From: Bacillota bacterium
Lineage (GTDB): Bacteria; Bacillota; Negativicutes; Sporomusales; CTSoil-080
Direction of reading: 5' to 3'
DNA length: 64,000 nucleotides
Assembly (NCBI GenBank): GCA_017889625.1
Contig: JAGGAD010000017.1
Coordinates: 24,790 to 88,789, forward strand
The translations under genes and the position numbers were made by a program. The notes under the pieces are model-generated. The model was not told where the DNA came from, ran no database searches, and was given only the letters and a program-made list of their open reading frames with translations. Shown here piece after piece: positions 17,235-26,311 of this stretch (the stretch's first letter is position 1; the number at the start of each line of letters is the position of its first letter).

Positions 17235-18190
17235 TTCTCAGCCCCCATTTTTTCACTTTCTTTTTGACGCAAAATATATTTTTCAGCCAATAGGGCTGCC
17301 ACCGTGCCGTCAGCAGCCGCAGTAGTCAATTGACGAATCGGCTTCGTTCTTACATCACCAGCCGCGTATACGCCAGCAATATTTGTTTCACAAGTTTCTC
17401 CAGCCTCAATGTAACCAGCTAAATCGGTTTTAATAGAAGTTTTAAACAACTCCGTCCGCGGCGAGGAACCAATATTGACAAAAACTCCGTCAAGTTCCAG
17501 TACCCTGGTCTGATGATCAACTATACTTTGAATATCCACGGACTCAACAACAGACTCACCATTAATCTTAGTAATCACCGAATTAAGTAAAATTTCAACA
17601 TTAGCATACCCCGCAAGCTTCTCCTGTCGCAGCGTTTCCGCCGTCAACTTGGCGGAACGATTAATAAGATAGATCTTTTTTGCATATTTAGTTAAAAACT
17701 CAACTGCGCCAACCGCGGCATTTCCGCCGCCAACAACTGCGATCGTTTTCCCTTCATATAAGGGACCATCACACAATTCGCAGTAATGAACCCCATTACC
17801 ACGAAACTTTTGTTCTTCCGCCGCCGGAAGTTCTCGCCGTTTGGCCCCAGAAGCGATGATAACAGCACGAGGCCGATAAATGGCTGTTTCCGTTTCAACA
17901 ATTTTTTCGTTGTCTGTTAAAGTAACAGCAACCACTTTATCAAATTCATCAACAACCGCCCCAGCCTGCATTGCTTGCTGCTCTAGATTATCGATCAACT
18001 CACTGCCTTTAATCTTGTTAAAGCCCGGAAAGTTTTCAACTATATAAGCATTTTTAATCTGCCCGCCAACAAGTTCATCTTCCAAAATCAAGGTATTCAA
18101 TTTCATCCGAGAACCATACAAACCAGCTGTCAACCCGGCAACACCAGCCCCAACGATAAATAAGTCAACTTTTTTTTCCGTTTTTCCCAT
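17231..18190 (-). CDS. Thioredoxin reductase-like flavoprotein
   Basis: A 319-residue low-molecular-weight thioredoxin reductase type enzyme. It shows the FAD motif GAGVAGLTAGLYG at the N-terminus, the redox-active CELC near residue 140, the NAD(P)H site GGGNAAVGAVEFL, and the C-terminal FAD motif GVYAAGDVR. It would transfer electrons from NAD(P)H to the glutaredoxin-like protein encoded by the overlapping downstream gene. A 49-bp perfect palindrome lies 27 bp upstream of its start. Confidence 0.92.
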   Translation of the reverse strand: MGKTEKKVDLFIVGAGVAGLTAGLYGSRMKLNTLILEDELVGGQIKNAYIVENFPGFNKIKGSELIDNLEQQAMQAGAVVDEFDKVVAVTLTDNEKIVETETAIYRPRAVIIASGAKRRELPAAEEQKFRGNGVHYCELCDGPLYEGKTIAVVGGGNAAVGAVEFLTKYAKKIYLINRSAKLTAETLRQEKLAGYANVEILLNSVITKINGESVVESVDIQSIVDHQTRVLELDGVFVNIGSSPRTELFKTSIKTDLAGYIEAGETCETNIAGVYAAGDVRTKPIRQLTTAAADGTVAALLAEKYILRQKESEKMGAEK

Positions 18191-18216
18191 AGTTGATACC
18201 TCGCTTTACTGCTTCC

Positions 18217-18265
18217 AGCCAATATAGATTGTGTACAATTAAATTGTACACAATCTATATTGGCT
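18217..18265. repeat. 49-bp perfect palindrome upstream of the thioredoxin reductase gene
   Basis: Arms of 24 bp (18217-18240 and 18242-18265) are exact reverse complements around a single A. The inner part is TTGTGTACAATT against AATTGTACACAA. There is no T-run on the gene side, so it is not a typical terminator. It may be an operator with nested dyads or a cruciform-forming site. Confidence 0.85.
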
Positions 18266-18334
18266 AGTCAACCCCTATTTTATGTTTTTACCTAGAAGCA
18301 AAGTAAAAAACCGCCAATTTCGGCACTAAAAAAA

Positions 18335-18363
18335 ACAATCCTCCCATATATCGAGAGGATTGT
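18335..18363 (-). terminator. Terminator of the rubrerythrin unit
   Basis: ACAATCCTC pairs with GAGGATTGT, with a run of eight A residues beyond it on the plus strand (U-run in the minus transcript). Confidence 0.8.
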
Positions 18364-18385
18364 TACCTTAGCATTATCTGTATCA

Positions 18386-18922
18386 TTAATAATTAGCAGA
18401 CCTAATTTCGAAATAAGCTTGGGGATGATCACAAACCGGACATGTTTTCGGAGCTTCAGTGCCGTAATGAATATGGCCACAGTTTGCACAAATCCAGCAT
18501 TGTTTTTCTTCGCGCTTAAAAACACTGCCATCTTTTATGTTTTCAAGGAGTTTTTGATATCTTGCTTCATGTTCTTTTTCAATGGCCCCTACTGCTTCAA
18601 ACAGGTAGGCAACTTTGGTAAAGCCCTCTTCTTGGGCGGTTTTAGCAAAACCGGCGTACATATCCGTCCATTCGTAATGCTCCCCTGCTGCAGCATCTAC
18701 TAGATTGGCAGCAGTATCAGGCATCCCGTCATGTAAGAGTTTAAACCAAAGTTTCGCATGTTCTTTTTCATTACCTGCTGTTTCTTCAAAAAGATCCGCG
18801 ATCTGGTTTAATCCTTCATTACGGGCTTTGGACGCATAGAAAGTATATTTATTTCTTGCTTGAGATTCTCCGGAAAATGCGGCTAAAAGGTTTGCTTCGG
18901 TTTTAGATCCTTTTAAATTCAT
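18386..18922 (-). CDS. Rubrerythrin
   Basis: A 178-residue non-haem iron peroxidase of anaerobes that reduces H2O2. The ferritin-like four-helix part carries diiron ligands in [25 protein letters not shown] and [12 protein letters not shown]. The C-terminal rubredoxin-like domain has CWICANCGH and [14 protein letters not shown] precedes the start. The gene follows the desulfoferrodoxin gene by 18 nt, forming a superoxide-to-water operon. Confidence 0.95.
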   Translation of the reverse strand: MNLKGSKTEANLLAAFSGESQARNKYTFYASKARNEGLNQIADLFEETAGNEKEHAKLWFKLLHDGMPDTAANLVDAAAGEHYEWTDMYAGFAKTAQEEGFTKVAYLFEAVGAIEKEHEARYQKLLENIKDGSVFKREEKQCWICANCGHIHYGTEAPKTCPVCDHPQAYFEIRSANY

Positions 18923-18940
18923 CGTTCAATCTCCTCCTAA

Positions 18941-19318
18941 TTAGATGGTAGTTTTCCAAAGACCGTGAAGATTGCAATAAGCATAGATTTCGGCCTTTTC
19001 TCTAGCTGCAAAAGTTGCTTCAGGTTTATCTGACGGCGAAAGCGAAATACGCTGGGTACTTGCACCATCAGCAACAGCAATCCATTCAATGTAATGGGCT
19101 TCGGTCATCGGATGTTCGACACTACCAACGCGAACAAATAATTTTCCATCTTTGCATTCAGCAACAGGAACATGCTTTTCAACAGCGGCATCGGTGGTAT
19201 TAGCCTCTAGTTTTTCCATAGGTTTACCACAGCAGACTAATTGACCCCCGCCGGTTTTAATCTGCTCTACAATATTCCCACAAATACTGCAGCGATAAAA
19301 CTTAATGTCTCCACTCAT
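18941..19318 (-). CDS. Desulfoferrodoxin (superoxide reductase)
   Basis: A 125-residue 2Fe superoxide reductase. The N-terminal desulforedoxin-type site has Cys10, Cys13, Cys29 and Cys30. The catalytic Fe(His)4Cys site is given by KHVPVAE, EHPMTEAHYIEW and the C-terminal CNLHGLW. It reduces superoxide to peroxide, which the cotranscribed rubrerythrin can remove. AT-rich dyads (ACAAT-TAAT-ATTGT near 19381) occur upstream and could be a peroxide-regulator site. Confidence 0.95.
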   Translation of the reverse strand: MSGDIKFYRCSICGNIVEQIKTGGGQLVCCGKPMEKLEANTTDAAVEKHVPVAECKDGKLFVRVGSVEHPMTEAHYIEWIAVADGASTQRISLSPSDKPEATFAAREKAEIYAYCNLHGLWKTTI

Positions 19319-19486
19319 TTCACAAACCCCACTCTCATCTTTTATTTATTAGTCATAACTAGTAACTTTTAATATTTTTTACAATTAATATTGTATATCT
19401 TTGGATAATAATTGTCAAATGTTTAAATATATTTTTATCCCCTTATCTGACATACTAACTTAAAAGCAAAGTTAGGAGGCTGGAAA

Positions 19487-20155
19487 ATGCATATTACCGT
19501 ATGTATAAAGCAGGTTCCCGCTATATCAGAAATTGAAATTAACAAGGAAACTAATAATTTAGTTCGGGTCGGTGCCCCCTCAATGATTAATCCCGCTGAT
19601 AAAAATGCCGTGGAGGAAGCCTTAACACTGAAGCAAGCCTATGGCGGAACCGTAACTGTCATTACCATGGGACGTATGGAAGCGACCGAAATTTTACGGG
19701 ATTGCATTTCTATCGGAGCCGATAAAGGCTATATTATCAACGATGACACTATTGCCGGTTCTGATACTTTAGCCACCGGTTATGTATTAGCAGAGACTAT
19801 TAAAAAACTCGGCGGTGCCGATGTCGTCTTATGCGGCAAGCAGGCCTACGACGGCTATACCGGCCAGGTTGGACCAGCTATTGCCGAACGGTTGGGATTT
19901 GTCCAATTAACTAATGTCCAAAAATTAGACCTTACCGATGATATTGTAACAGTTGAACGGCTTAATAATAGTGGGCTTGAAACTATTCAAGCAAAGCTAC
20001 CGGTTCTGTGTACCGTTATCGAGAACTGCAATACTCCTCGTAATCCAACCGTCAAAGCAAGAATGGCTGCTAAAAAAGCGGAGTTTGAAGTTTTAACGAC
20101 TAAAAATTTGGGGCTTGATTTGGCACGATCGGCTAGGAGGAATGATAATGAATAA
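19487..20155 (+). CDS. etfB: Electron transfer flavoprotein beta subunit, short form
   Basis: Beta subunit of a heterodimeric electron-transfer flavoprotein: VCIKQVP at the N-terminus, NPADKNAVEEAL, and the nucleotide-binding LCGKQAYDGYTGQVGP. At 222 residues it is about 30-40 residues shorter than usual EtfB. It ends soon after LGLDL, where most homologues continue with a C-terminal loop and helix. The stop overlaps the start of etfA, so the short end is not a local frameshift artefact that I can detect. No dehydrogenase is adjacent. Confidence 0.93.
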   Translation: MHITVCIKQVPAISEIEINKETNNLVRVGAPSMINPADKNAVEEALTLKQAYGGTVTVITMGRMEATEILRDCISIGADKGYIINDDTIAGSDTLATGYVLAETIKKLGGADVVLCGKQAYDGYTGQVGPAIAERLGFVQLTNVQKLDLTDDIVTVERLNNSGLETIQAKLPVLCTVIENCNTPRNPTVKARMAAKKAEFEVLTTKNLGLDLARSARRNDNE

Positions 20156-21152
20156 GAATATCTGGGTTTTCATGGAAACATTTACAAATAAATCCAAAAC
20201 GGTTAGCTTGGAACTTCTTGGCAAGGGCCGTGAACTGGCTGATTCTCGTCAGGAAAAATTAGTGGCGGTTGTGATCGGCCAAGAAGTTGAGTCAGCGGCT
20301 AACGAGGCCATATTATATGGCGCGGATCAGGTATTGACGGTGTCAGGTGCTGACTATGAAAATTATTCGACCGATGGTTATACATATGCGATGGAACAAC
20401 TGGTCAAAAGCTATAATCCTTTGGTGGTTCTGATTGGTGCAACTCCCAACGGACGTGATTTGGGCGGTCGTTTATCTACCCGTCTTAATGTCGGTCTGGT
20501 GGCCGAAGCAATAGATTGTTATTTTGCCGCAGACAGCGATGAGGTTCAATGGATTCGCCCAGCCTTTAGCGGTAAGCTTTTTTCAAAGATCATAAACAAG
20601 AGCCGTCCTCAGTTGGCTACTATCGGCAGTAACATCTTTAGAGGCAATCAGCCTGATAAAAGCCGTACCGGCGATGTGATTGCCGAGAAAATTGTTACGC
20701 CTGCCACTTTAATTCGAACTGTTTTGCTTAATTTTACATCGGTCTTTGCCGGAGCAGATAAAGTATTGACTCTTGATAATGCCGAGATCGTTGTATCAGC
20801 CGGTCGCGGGATCGGTGATGCCGAAAAATTGGCCTTGATTAAAGATTTTGCTGATTCCATCGGGGCTGCTATGGGAGTTTCAAAACCATTGGTAGATGCC
20901 GGCTGGGTCCCCAGTGAACTCCAAGTCGGCGTAACCGGTAAAAAGGTAGCGGCGAAGCTTTATATTGCCTGTGGTATCTCCGGCGCGCTGCAACATACCC
21001 TGGGAATGAAGGATTCCGAGCTGATCATCGCAATTAACAATAATCCAGAAGCACCTATTTTTAAAATAGCGCATTATGGTATTGTAGGCGACCTCTTTAA
21101 GGTAATTCCGGTCTTGAAGGAAGAGTTTGCAAAACTTCCCCGCATTGTTTAA
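20148..21152 (+). CDS. etfA: Electron transfer flavoprotein alpha subunit
   Basis: A 334-residue EtfA. The N-terminal domain carries LIGATPNGRDLGGRLS; the C-terminal FAD domain has AGRGIGDAEKL, LVDAGWVPSELQVG and CGISGALQHTLGMKDS. The ATG at 20148 is 7 nt after AGGAGG and overlaps the etfB stop; another ATG at 20142 is too close to it. With EtfB it shuttles electrons between an acyl-CoA or other dehydrogenase and a quinone or ferredoxin partner; the partner is not encoded here. Confidence 0.95.
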   Translation: MNKNIWVFMETFTNKSKTVSLELLGKGRELADSRQEKLVAVVIGQEVESAANEAILYGADQVLTVSGADYENYSTDGYTYAMEQLVKSYNPLVVLIGATPNGRDLGGRLSTRLNVGLVAEAIDCYFAADSDEVQWIRPAFSGKLFSKIINKSRPQLATIGSNIFRGNQPDKSRTGDVIAEKIVTPATLIRTVLLNFTSVFAGADKVLTLDNAEIVVSAGRGIGDAEKLALIKDFADSIGAAMGVSKPLVDAGWVPSELQVGVTGKKVAAKLYIACGISGALQHTLGMKDSELIIAINNNPEAPIFKIAHYGIVGDLFKVIPVLKEEFAKLPRIV

Positions 21153-21212
21153 CCAATAATTTTACAAACGGCTTTTAAAATTTAGTGTCTGACTATTTCA
21201 AAGACCTAACTT

Positions 21213-21464
21213 CTATTTTATTACCAGCAAGAGAATCTTAATAATCCCAAGTATTCCAATGAAAGCTATCCCCATAATGATAACAAATATGTTCCCTTTT
21301 TGAGCTTGATTATTGTTGGTTAGATATTGATTATAAAGAAGCACTCCAGAAATTACGGCAAATAAAAACGCAGTGGCATTAGAATAACTTACTAATATAT
21401 AACAGCCGATAACAAATAGCACTTGCATTATTCTATTGAGAATAGTTTTATCCAAACTGACCAT
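21213..21464 (-). CDS. Small membrane protein of unknown function
   Basis: An 83-residue protein with three hydrophobic segments (about residues 9-25, 28-42 and 58-80) and a polar NNNQAQKG loop. The start at 21464 follows GGAGGAG closely; an upstream in-frame start at 21524 runs through a hairpin and is unlikely. Convergent with etfA. No family recognised. Confidence 0.6.
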   Translation of the reverse strand: MVSLDKTILNRIMQVLFVIGCYILVSYSNATAFLFAVISGVLLYNQYLTNNNQAQKGNIFVIIMGIAFIGILGIIKILLLVIK

Positions 21465-21483
21465 AATCTCCTCCGTTACAAAT

Positions 21484-21516
21484 AAAGACACAGCAGAGTC
21501 ATTGTGCTGTGTCTTT
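21484..21516 (-). terminator. Hairpin between the arginine deiminase-like gene and the small membrane gene
   Basis: AAAGACACAGCA pairs perfectly with TGCTGTGTCTTT. It lies on the minus-strand path after the 21657-22583 gene and just upstream of the 83-aa gene. Confidence 0.6.
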
Positions 21517-21656
21517 GGCTTCAAGATATATTATTCATTATATAATTTCTACCGAGTTTAAGATTTTCCTGCAAGTAGTTAAAATATCCTGAGAACGTCA
21601 ATCCATCATTATAAACTTGGTCAATGATACTGCTGAAGTTAGACCGCGATAATATT

Positions 21657-22583
21657 TTATTGCCGAAATATTTGCAGGGTAAGACACCTTAGGCTACCAC
21701 CCCCTGCTAATATTGCATTAGGGTGAAATTCTATTATTTCAACCCCTTTACCATAAAGGACTTTTTTGGTCTGGGCAGACAATGCGATGTCATAGTGAAA
21801 AATAACATTTTGTTTTAACGGCACGAAGGAGCAGGCCCAGTTTTTTTGTTCTTGGTCACTGACGTCAATAATCTCGATTTCTCTTGATGCCATGAAGCTT
21901 TTAAAGTCAATAGGCTCGCTTCGCTGGTTCGTGATATGAAATACCGAAAGGAAAGCTGGCAAGAATGCCAAGGCTAGGTTTTTATTTACCTGGCCGTATA
22001 TCATGTCGGCATGCATGAACCGGCGGGCTTTGGGAGCTTCAACATAAATGACTTCATCAAATAGGGTAAGCACTTTGGGGATTAAGTTTTCGATAGACTG
22101 GCGATGATGTCGTTCGGTACAAACAATTAGTATAATTTCTGGTGAAAGCAGTAAACACCCTTCAAAATGGTCGATTGACGAAAACTCGTGAAACAAAGGT
22201 ATCTCTAGTCTGGTCAGCGCTTCCTTTACTACAATTTCTTCGCCTTGCCGTCCGCCTCCCATCTGAGAAAGAATAGCTCCTTTCCTAGTGATTACTGCTA
22301 TATCATGTAGATATGCAAGGCTTGGCAGCGTATCCATAAAACTTTTATGGTATTGTACATAGTCACTCAATTCTAAGACTTCGATGTTGTGAGATTGTAA
22401 CAATTTCTTATAAGCTGCATGCTCCGCCAAATATTTGCCGACATCAGGAATTGAGTCGAATAAATAATATCCTGTGGTAATGTTGTTCATCTGTTTTATA
22501 GATTCGCGCGGACTATGCAACATGACTGTTCTAAGACAGCCCCAGCGTTCTGTGCCATAGTGCTGGATGGACTGCACTTGCAT
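21657..22583 (-). CDS. Arginine deiminase/amidinotransferase superfamily protein
   Basis: A 308-residue protein of the guanidino-group-modifying (GME) superfamily. The predicted catalytic Cys is in AGGGSLRCLTLQ near the C-terminus, matching the GGGxxRC of arginine deiminases. The catalytic His is in RFMHADMIYG, and FEGCLLL replaces the usual EGGD box. The N-terminal MLHSPRE matches the substrate-loop region. Likely hydrolase of arginine or a related guanidine compound. The altered EGGD box makes the exact substrate uncertain. It stands alone with its own terminators. Confidence 0.8.
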   Translation of the reverse strand: MQVQSIQHYGTERWGCLRTVMLHSPRESIKQMNNITTGYYLFDSIPDVGKYLAEHAAYKKLLQSHNIEVLELSDYVQYHKSFMDTLPSLAYLHDIAVITRKGAILSQMGGGRQGEEIVVKEALTRLEIPLFHEFSSIDHFEGCLLLSPEIILIVCTERHHRQSIENLIPKVLTLFDEVIYVEAPKARRFMHADMIYGQVNKNLALAFLPAFLSVFHITNQRSEPIDFKSFMASREIEIIDVSDQEQKNWACSFVPLKQNVIFHYDIALSAQTKKVLYGKGVEIIEFHPNAILAGGGSLRCLTLQIFRQ

Positions 22584-22662
22584 ATTGGGTCACCACCTTT
22601 AGCGAGCGATGCGGCTAATATAACCATAAAGAGAAGTAGTTATTCTTTTGCAATTGAATCGT

Positions 22663-22697
22663 AAAATAGACCAGCCACAATCAGGCCGGTCTATTTT
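22663..22697. terminator. Hairpin in the 22584-22880 intergenic region
   Basis: AAAATAGACC pairs with GGTCTATTTT, and the loop region adds a GCC/GGC pairing. It lies upstream of the divergent amidinotransferase-like gene and before the riboswitch. No gene is seen in this stretch. Confidence 0.5.
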
Positions 22698-22880
22698 ATG
22701 TCATCTCATTTTTCATCACTATTTTAATGTAACAAAGACCTTTACATCAGCGTCATGAATCCGGGAGATCAATCTTTTTTTCCTTAGATTATCATAAAAA
22801 GAGGATTATTCCATTTTTTTGTCGAAAACTCAATTGTTCTAATTGTCGAATTATGAGACGATTGACATATAATTTATATT

Positions 22881-22960
22881 TGGCAAACCTAGTGAAAGCT
22901 AGGGACGCAAAGCTATGGATCTACAGTTATATTTATATGACCAGGATTGCCAGGCCGCGG
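22881..22960 (+). promoter_or_regulatory. c-di-GMP-I (GEMM) riboswitch aptamer
   Basis: The sequence carries the GEMM-I core in order: GGCAAACC, a short GAAA-capped stem, GGGACGCAAAGC, a variable stem and a closing GGATTGCC element. This matches the type I cyclic-di-GMP aptamer. A TATAAT box at 22868-22873 precedes it. It heads the transcript of the GGDEF/HD-GYP gene. Confidence 0.92.
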
Positions 22961-22969
22961 TTTTCGAAG

Positions 22970-23010
22970 AATGCTATGGGCTATGGTATATTACTGCCCA
23001 TAGCATTTTG
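22970..23010 (+). terminator. Riboswitch expression platform (intrinsic terminator)
   Basis: AATGCTATGGGC at 22970-22981 pairs with GCCCATAGCATT at 22996-23007, followed by a short T-run. Its position directly after the aptamer and before the GGAGG at 23021 suits transcriptional control. Confidence 0.75.
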
Positions 23011-23034
23011 GGCGTTCAAAGGAGGAAATGTCTT

Positions 23035-24585
23035 ATGAATTTGGGGTTTGATGACTCTCCAACGATAAAAGTTACTATTATGAATTTTTCTTTGTATATT
23101 GGTGGTCTTAGTATTTATGGGATTTATTTTTTTACTGACCTTCCATCTGGCGTCTGCCAAATTGCTATCAGCCTAATGTTGTTTTTGCTGCTTTGCGCCT
23201 TTCCAAAACGGCAAACTCGGCTGGCCTATATTTTTGTCATCCCCGCCTTTATTATCCATCACGGACTGCTTTTCGTCATGCAATCAATGCCAGCCATCAA
23301 TTGGGAACATTTTACTACTATTATCTTTTTTTCGGGAGTATTGTACGCGCCAGTTCTACCTGGTATTTTCCTTCCAATTATTGCGGCTGCCTCTCTATCT
23401 TTTTACTTTTTAATAAATCAAACTGAATCGTTTATTGCGGTGACGGTGGGAAAAATGCTTGGCACTATTCTGCTAGCTGTGCTCATGGCTAGGTACGCCC
23501 GCGCCATAAGAAGTATAACAATGGAACGCGACCAATTTTATCATACCAGTATTATCGATTCGCTTACCGGACTATATAGCTTCAGCCACATTGTAGAGGT
23601 TGGACAGCAATTGCTTAGTGCTGGAAAGGAGCTCATCGTAATCTTTTTTGATCTTGATAATTTCAAAAATATTAACGATACCTATGGGCATCTGGTCGGC
23701 AATCAAGTGCTGCATCAATTCGCCCAAAATTTGAGCGAGGTGGCTGGCGAAAACACAGTATCCGGCAGGATGGGGGGCGATGAACTCGTCTTGCTGTTAA
23801 TAAAAGAGACTAAAATGCAAAAATCGGTTAATGAAATATTAGAAGAACTAAGCAATAAAAGCTATATACCCGACCCCAAGCTGATACCAATATACCTTTC
23901 CTTTTCATATGGTATTGCTGAGTCAGAAGTAACTGCTACCTCAAATATTGAAGAACTCCTGAGTTTAGCTGATAAGGCCATATATTGTAATAAGTTTTCC
24001 CAACCTACCAGCTTTTACAACTGTACTAACGAAATTGGCATCACCGGACGTTTCCGGGAACTATTTAAAGTATTGTCGCAAAAAGACATGTATACCTATG
24101 TGCATTCCTTGAATGTTGCACAATACAGCACTTTACTGGCAAAAAAAATTGGTCTAAATTCTGCCGATGTGGAAAATTTACGTTTGGCAGGATATCTGCA
24201 TGACATTGGTAAATTGGTGGTTCCCAATGAAATATTGCGAAAACCTAGTCGGCTGGACGATGACGAGTATAAGACAATAAAATACCATGTTAAAGATGGA
24301 ATAAATCTGTTACAAGCAACGGACATCAATGACATTGTTCTTAACGCCATCGCCTACCATCATGAACACTATGACGGCAGGGGTTATCCCTACGGCTACT
24401 CCGGAACAAATATTCCTCTCGCCGGTCGGATTTTGGCAATCGCCGACACTTATTCGGCAATGACGGTAAAAAGATTATATCGGCACCAAAGCACTCAGGA
24501 AGAAGCTTTGCATGAACTGACTCTAAATAAAGGAAGCCAATTTGATCCGGAACTTGTCGACCAATTCGTGGCTCTTTTTCGCTAG
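23035..24585 (+). CDS. Membrane-bound GGDEF and HD-GYP domain protein
   Basis: A 516-residue c-di-GMP turnover protein. About the first 150 residues form five or six membrane helices. A GGDEF domain follows, with the active-site box written as GGDEL (GRMGGDELVLLL) and the metal site FFDLDNFKNIND. The last ~180 residues are an HD-GYP phosphodiesterase domain: YLHDIGKLVVP, AYHHEHYDGRGYP and RILAIADTYSAM are all intact. The start at 23035 follows GGAGG by 9 nt. With the phosphodiesterase residues complete and the cyclase box altered, net c-di-GMP hydrolysis is the likelier activity. It is controlled by a c-di-GMP riboswitch. Confidence 0.93.
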   Translation: MNLGFDDSPTIKVTIMNFSLYIGGLSIYGIYFFTDLPSGVCQIAISLMLFLLLCAFPKRQTRLAYIFVIPAFIIHHGLLFVMQSMPAINWEHFTTIIFFSGVLYAPVLPGIFLPIIAAASLSFYFLINQTESFIAVTVGKMLGTILLAVLMARYARAIRSITMERDQFYHTSIIDSLTGLYSFSHIVEVGQQLLSAGKELIVIFFDLDNFKNINDTYGHLVGNQVLHQFAQNLSEVAGENTVSGRMGGDELVLLLIKETKMQKSVNEILEELSNKSYIPDPKLIPIYLSFSYGIAESEVTATSNIEELLSLADKAIYCNKFSQPTSFYNCTNEIGITGRFRELFKVLSQKDMYTYVHSLNVAQYSTLLAKKIGLNSADVENLRLAGYLHDIGKLVVPNEILRKPSRLDDDEYKTIKYHVKDGINLLQATDINDIVLNAIAYHHEHYDGRGYPYGYSGTNIPLAGRILAIADTYSAMTVKRLYRHQSTQEEALHELTLNKGSQFDPELVDQFVALFR

Positions 24586-24618
24586 ATAAACCTAATGGAG
24601 GGGTTAGCGAGAAAAAGG

Positions 24619-24668
24619 CGTTATAAAAAGAACTCATCACAATTTAGTGATGAGTTCTTTTTATAACG
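24619..24668. terminator. Long terminator hairpin after the GGDEF/HD-GYP gene
   Basis: Arms of 22 bp, beginning CGTTATAAAAAGAACTC, pair perfectly around AATTTA. A and T runs inside the stem make it work on both strands. The stretch 24669-24876 beyond it holds no gene. Confidence 0.85.
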
Positions 24669-24876
24669 TCAACCTCTCAACGATAATCTTCCCTTATTAA
24701 AAAAGATGCCTTACATTTGGTAAGGCGAAACGAAAAAAAGTTTAACTCTGACATTGTTATTGTATAACTTTATTTGTACAGAAATGTTACGAAAGTGTGA
24801 AAAATTTGTGACATAATGAAAGCAGGAGTCCCCCACCATGGTCGCCAAGCAACAATCATTTTCTCCTTGGATTTGT

Positions 24877-25635
24877 CTATATAACTCTTTGTAAAAATGC
24901 TTTTGTCCGGGACTGAGAAGGCGAGCCAAACACAGTTTCCGGGTCCCCCTGCTCGACAATTTCGCCATTATCCATAAAGATTACACGATTGGCAACTTCT
25001 CTGGCAAAAGCCATTTCGTGAGTAACAACAATCATGGTCATATGTTCTTCGGCCAGTTTGCGCATAGTCTTCAGAACTTCACCGGTGAGTTCTGGATCCA
25101 GGGCTGAAGTAGGTTCGTCAAACAACATAATATCCGGATTCATGGCCAGCGCCCGGGCAATAGCTACTCGTTGCTTTTGCCCCCCTGACAGCCGTGAGGG
25201 GTAAACATCCCGTTTTTCGGCTAATCCTACTTTGTGCAGTAGTTCTTCGGCTTGCGGCACAAATTCTTCCCGTTTAACGCCTTTGACGGTAAGCGGGGCT
25301 TCAATAAGATTTTCTAATACTGTGAAATGGGGGAATAGGTTAAACTGCTGAAATACCATCCCCATTCGGCGGCAAATTCGCCTGGCCTCAGCTTCGGTCG
25401 CATAGCGCACCTGACCGTCAGGCCCACTGTCCGCCAAAATATCTCCTTGGATTTCGAGAGTACCCTGGTCAATAGTTTCCAAACGGTTTAAGCAACGCAA
25501 GAAAGTACTCTTGCCGGAGCCGGAAGGACCGATAATGGCAATGACCTCGCCTTGATTAACTTGCAGCGAGATGCCTTTTAATACTTCCAAATTATTAAAC
25601 TTTTTATGAATATTGATAGCTTTAATCATGTTCAT
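24877..25635 (-). CDS. Polar amino acid ABC transporter ATPase
   Basis: A 252-residue GlnQ-type ATP-binding subunit. Visible are Walker [11 protein letters not shown]-loop [10 protein letters not shown], signature [15 protein letters not shown], Walker [14 protein letters not shown] and the switch His in VVTHEM. Last gene of a three-gene importer; the permease gene ends 12 nt upstream. Confidence 0.93.
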   Translation of the reverse strand: MNMIKAINIHKKFNNLEVLKGISLQVNQGEVIAIIGPSGSGKSTFLRCLNRLETIDQGTLEIQGDILADSGPDGQVRYATEAEARRICRRMGMVFQQFNLFPHFTVLENLIEAPLTVKGVKREEFVPQAEELLHKVGLAEKRDVYPSRLSGGQKQRVAIARALAMNPDIMLFDEPTSALDPELTGEVLKTMRKLAEEHMTMIVVTHEMAFAREVANRVIFMDNGEIVEQGDPETVFGSPSQSRTKAFLQRVI

Positions 25636-25646
25636 AGCTTATACCC

Positions 25647-26300
25647 CTACTCATCATATACAGCATACCTTTGTTCAAGTTTCTGGAACATCCAGGTAAG
25701 CACCAGTGTCATAATCAGGTAAAACACAGCAGCCACAATAAACGGCGTGGTATCAAAATCACGTTGCACAATTGCCCGCGTGGTCCTAAGCAAATCGTTC
25801 ATGGCCAAAACATAGATGAGCGAGGTATCTTTGACCAGAGTAATGGTTTCATTGCTTACCGGCGGCAGTACTCGTTTGATAACCTGCGGCAGCACAATGC
25901 GCTGCATAGTCTGCCGATACGTCATTCCCAGAACCTTAGCTCCTTCATACTGCCCACGGTCAATGGACTGAATCCCGGCCCGGAATATTTCAGCAAAATA
26001 CGCTGCATAATTCAGCACAAAGGCCACCATAGCAGCCGAAAAGTCTGGCAGCCGTACGCCAATGTATGGCACAAATGGCAACCCGAAATAGATGAATAAT
26101 AACTGCAGCATTAAAGGGGTTCCCCGAAATAGCCAGATGTACACCCCGACCGCACTGCTAAGGGCCTTGAATCTCGAGATGCGTGCCAAGGCCAACAGCA
26201 GCCCAAGCGGTAAGGCCAAAATGATAGTTGAGAAAAACATTTGCAGTGTTACTACCGTACCTTCCAGCAACGGCGGTAATATGCTCAGTATATATTCCAT
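25647..26300 (-). CDS. Polar amino acid ABC transporter permease
   Basis: A 217-residue HisMQ/GlnP-type inner-membrane permease with about five helices. The N-terminal LEGTVVTLQMFF is the family's leading motif, and the EAA loop reads EGAKVLGMTYRQTMQRIVLPQ. It lies between the binding-protein and ATPase genes with 11-nt gaps on both sides. Confidence 0.93.
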   Translation of the reverse strand: MEYILSILPPLLEGTVVTLQMFFSTIILALPLGLLLALARISRFKALSSAVGVYIWLFRGTPLMLQLLFIYFGLPFVPYIGVRLPDFSAAMVAFVLNYAAYFAEIFRAGIQSIDRGQYEGAKVLGMTYRQTMQRIVLPQVIKRVLPPVSNETITLVKDTSLIYVLAMNDLLRTTRAIVQRDFDTTPFIVAAVFYLIMTLVLTWMFQKLEQRYAVYDE

Positions 26301-26311
26301 TTGTTACTTCC

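Noticed and set aside
22915..23034. Longer start for the GGDEF/HD-GYP protein within the riboswitch region
   Set aside because: The extra 40 codons are riboswitch and terminator sequence, and the GGAGG at 23021 points to the ATG at 23035.
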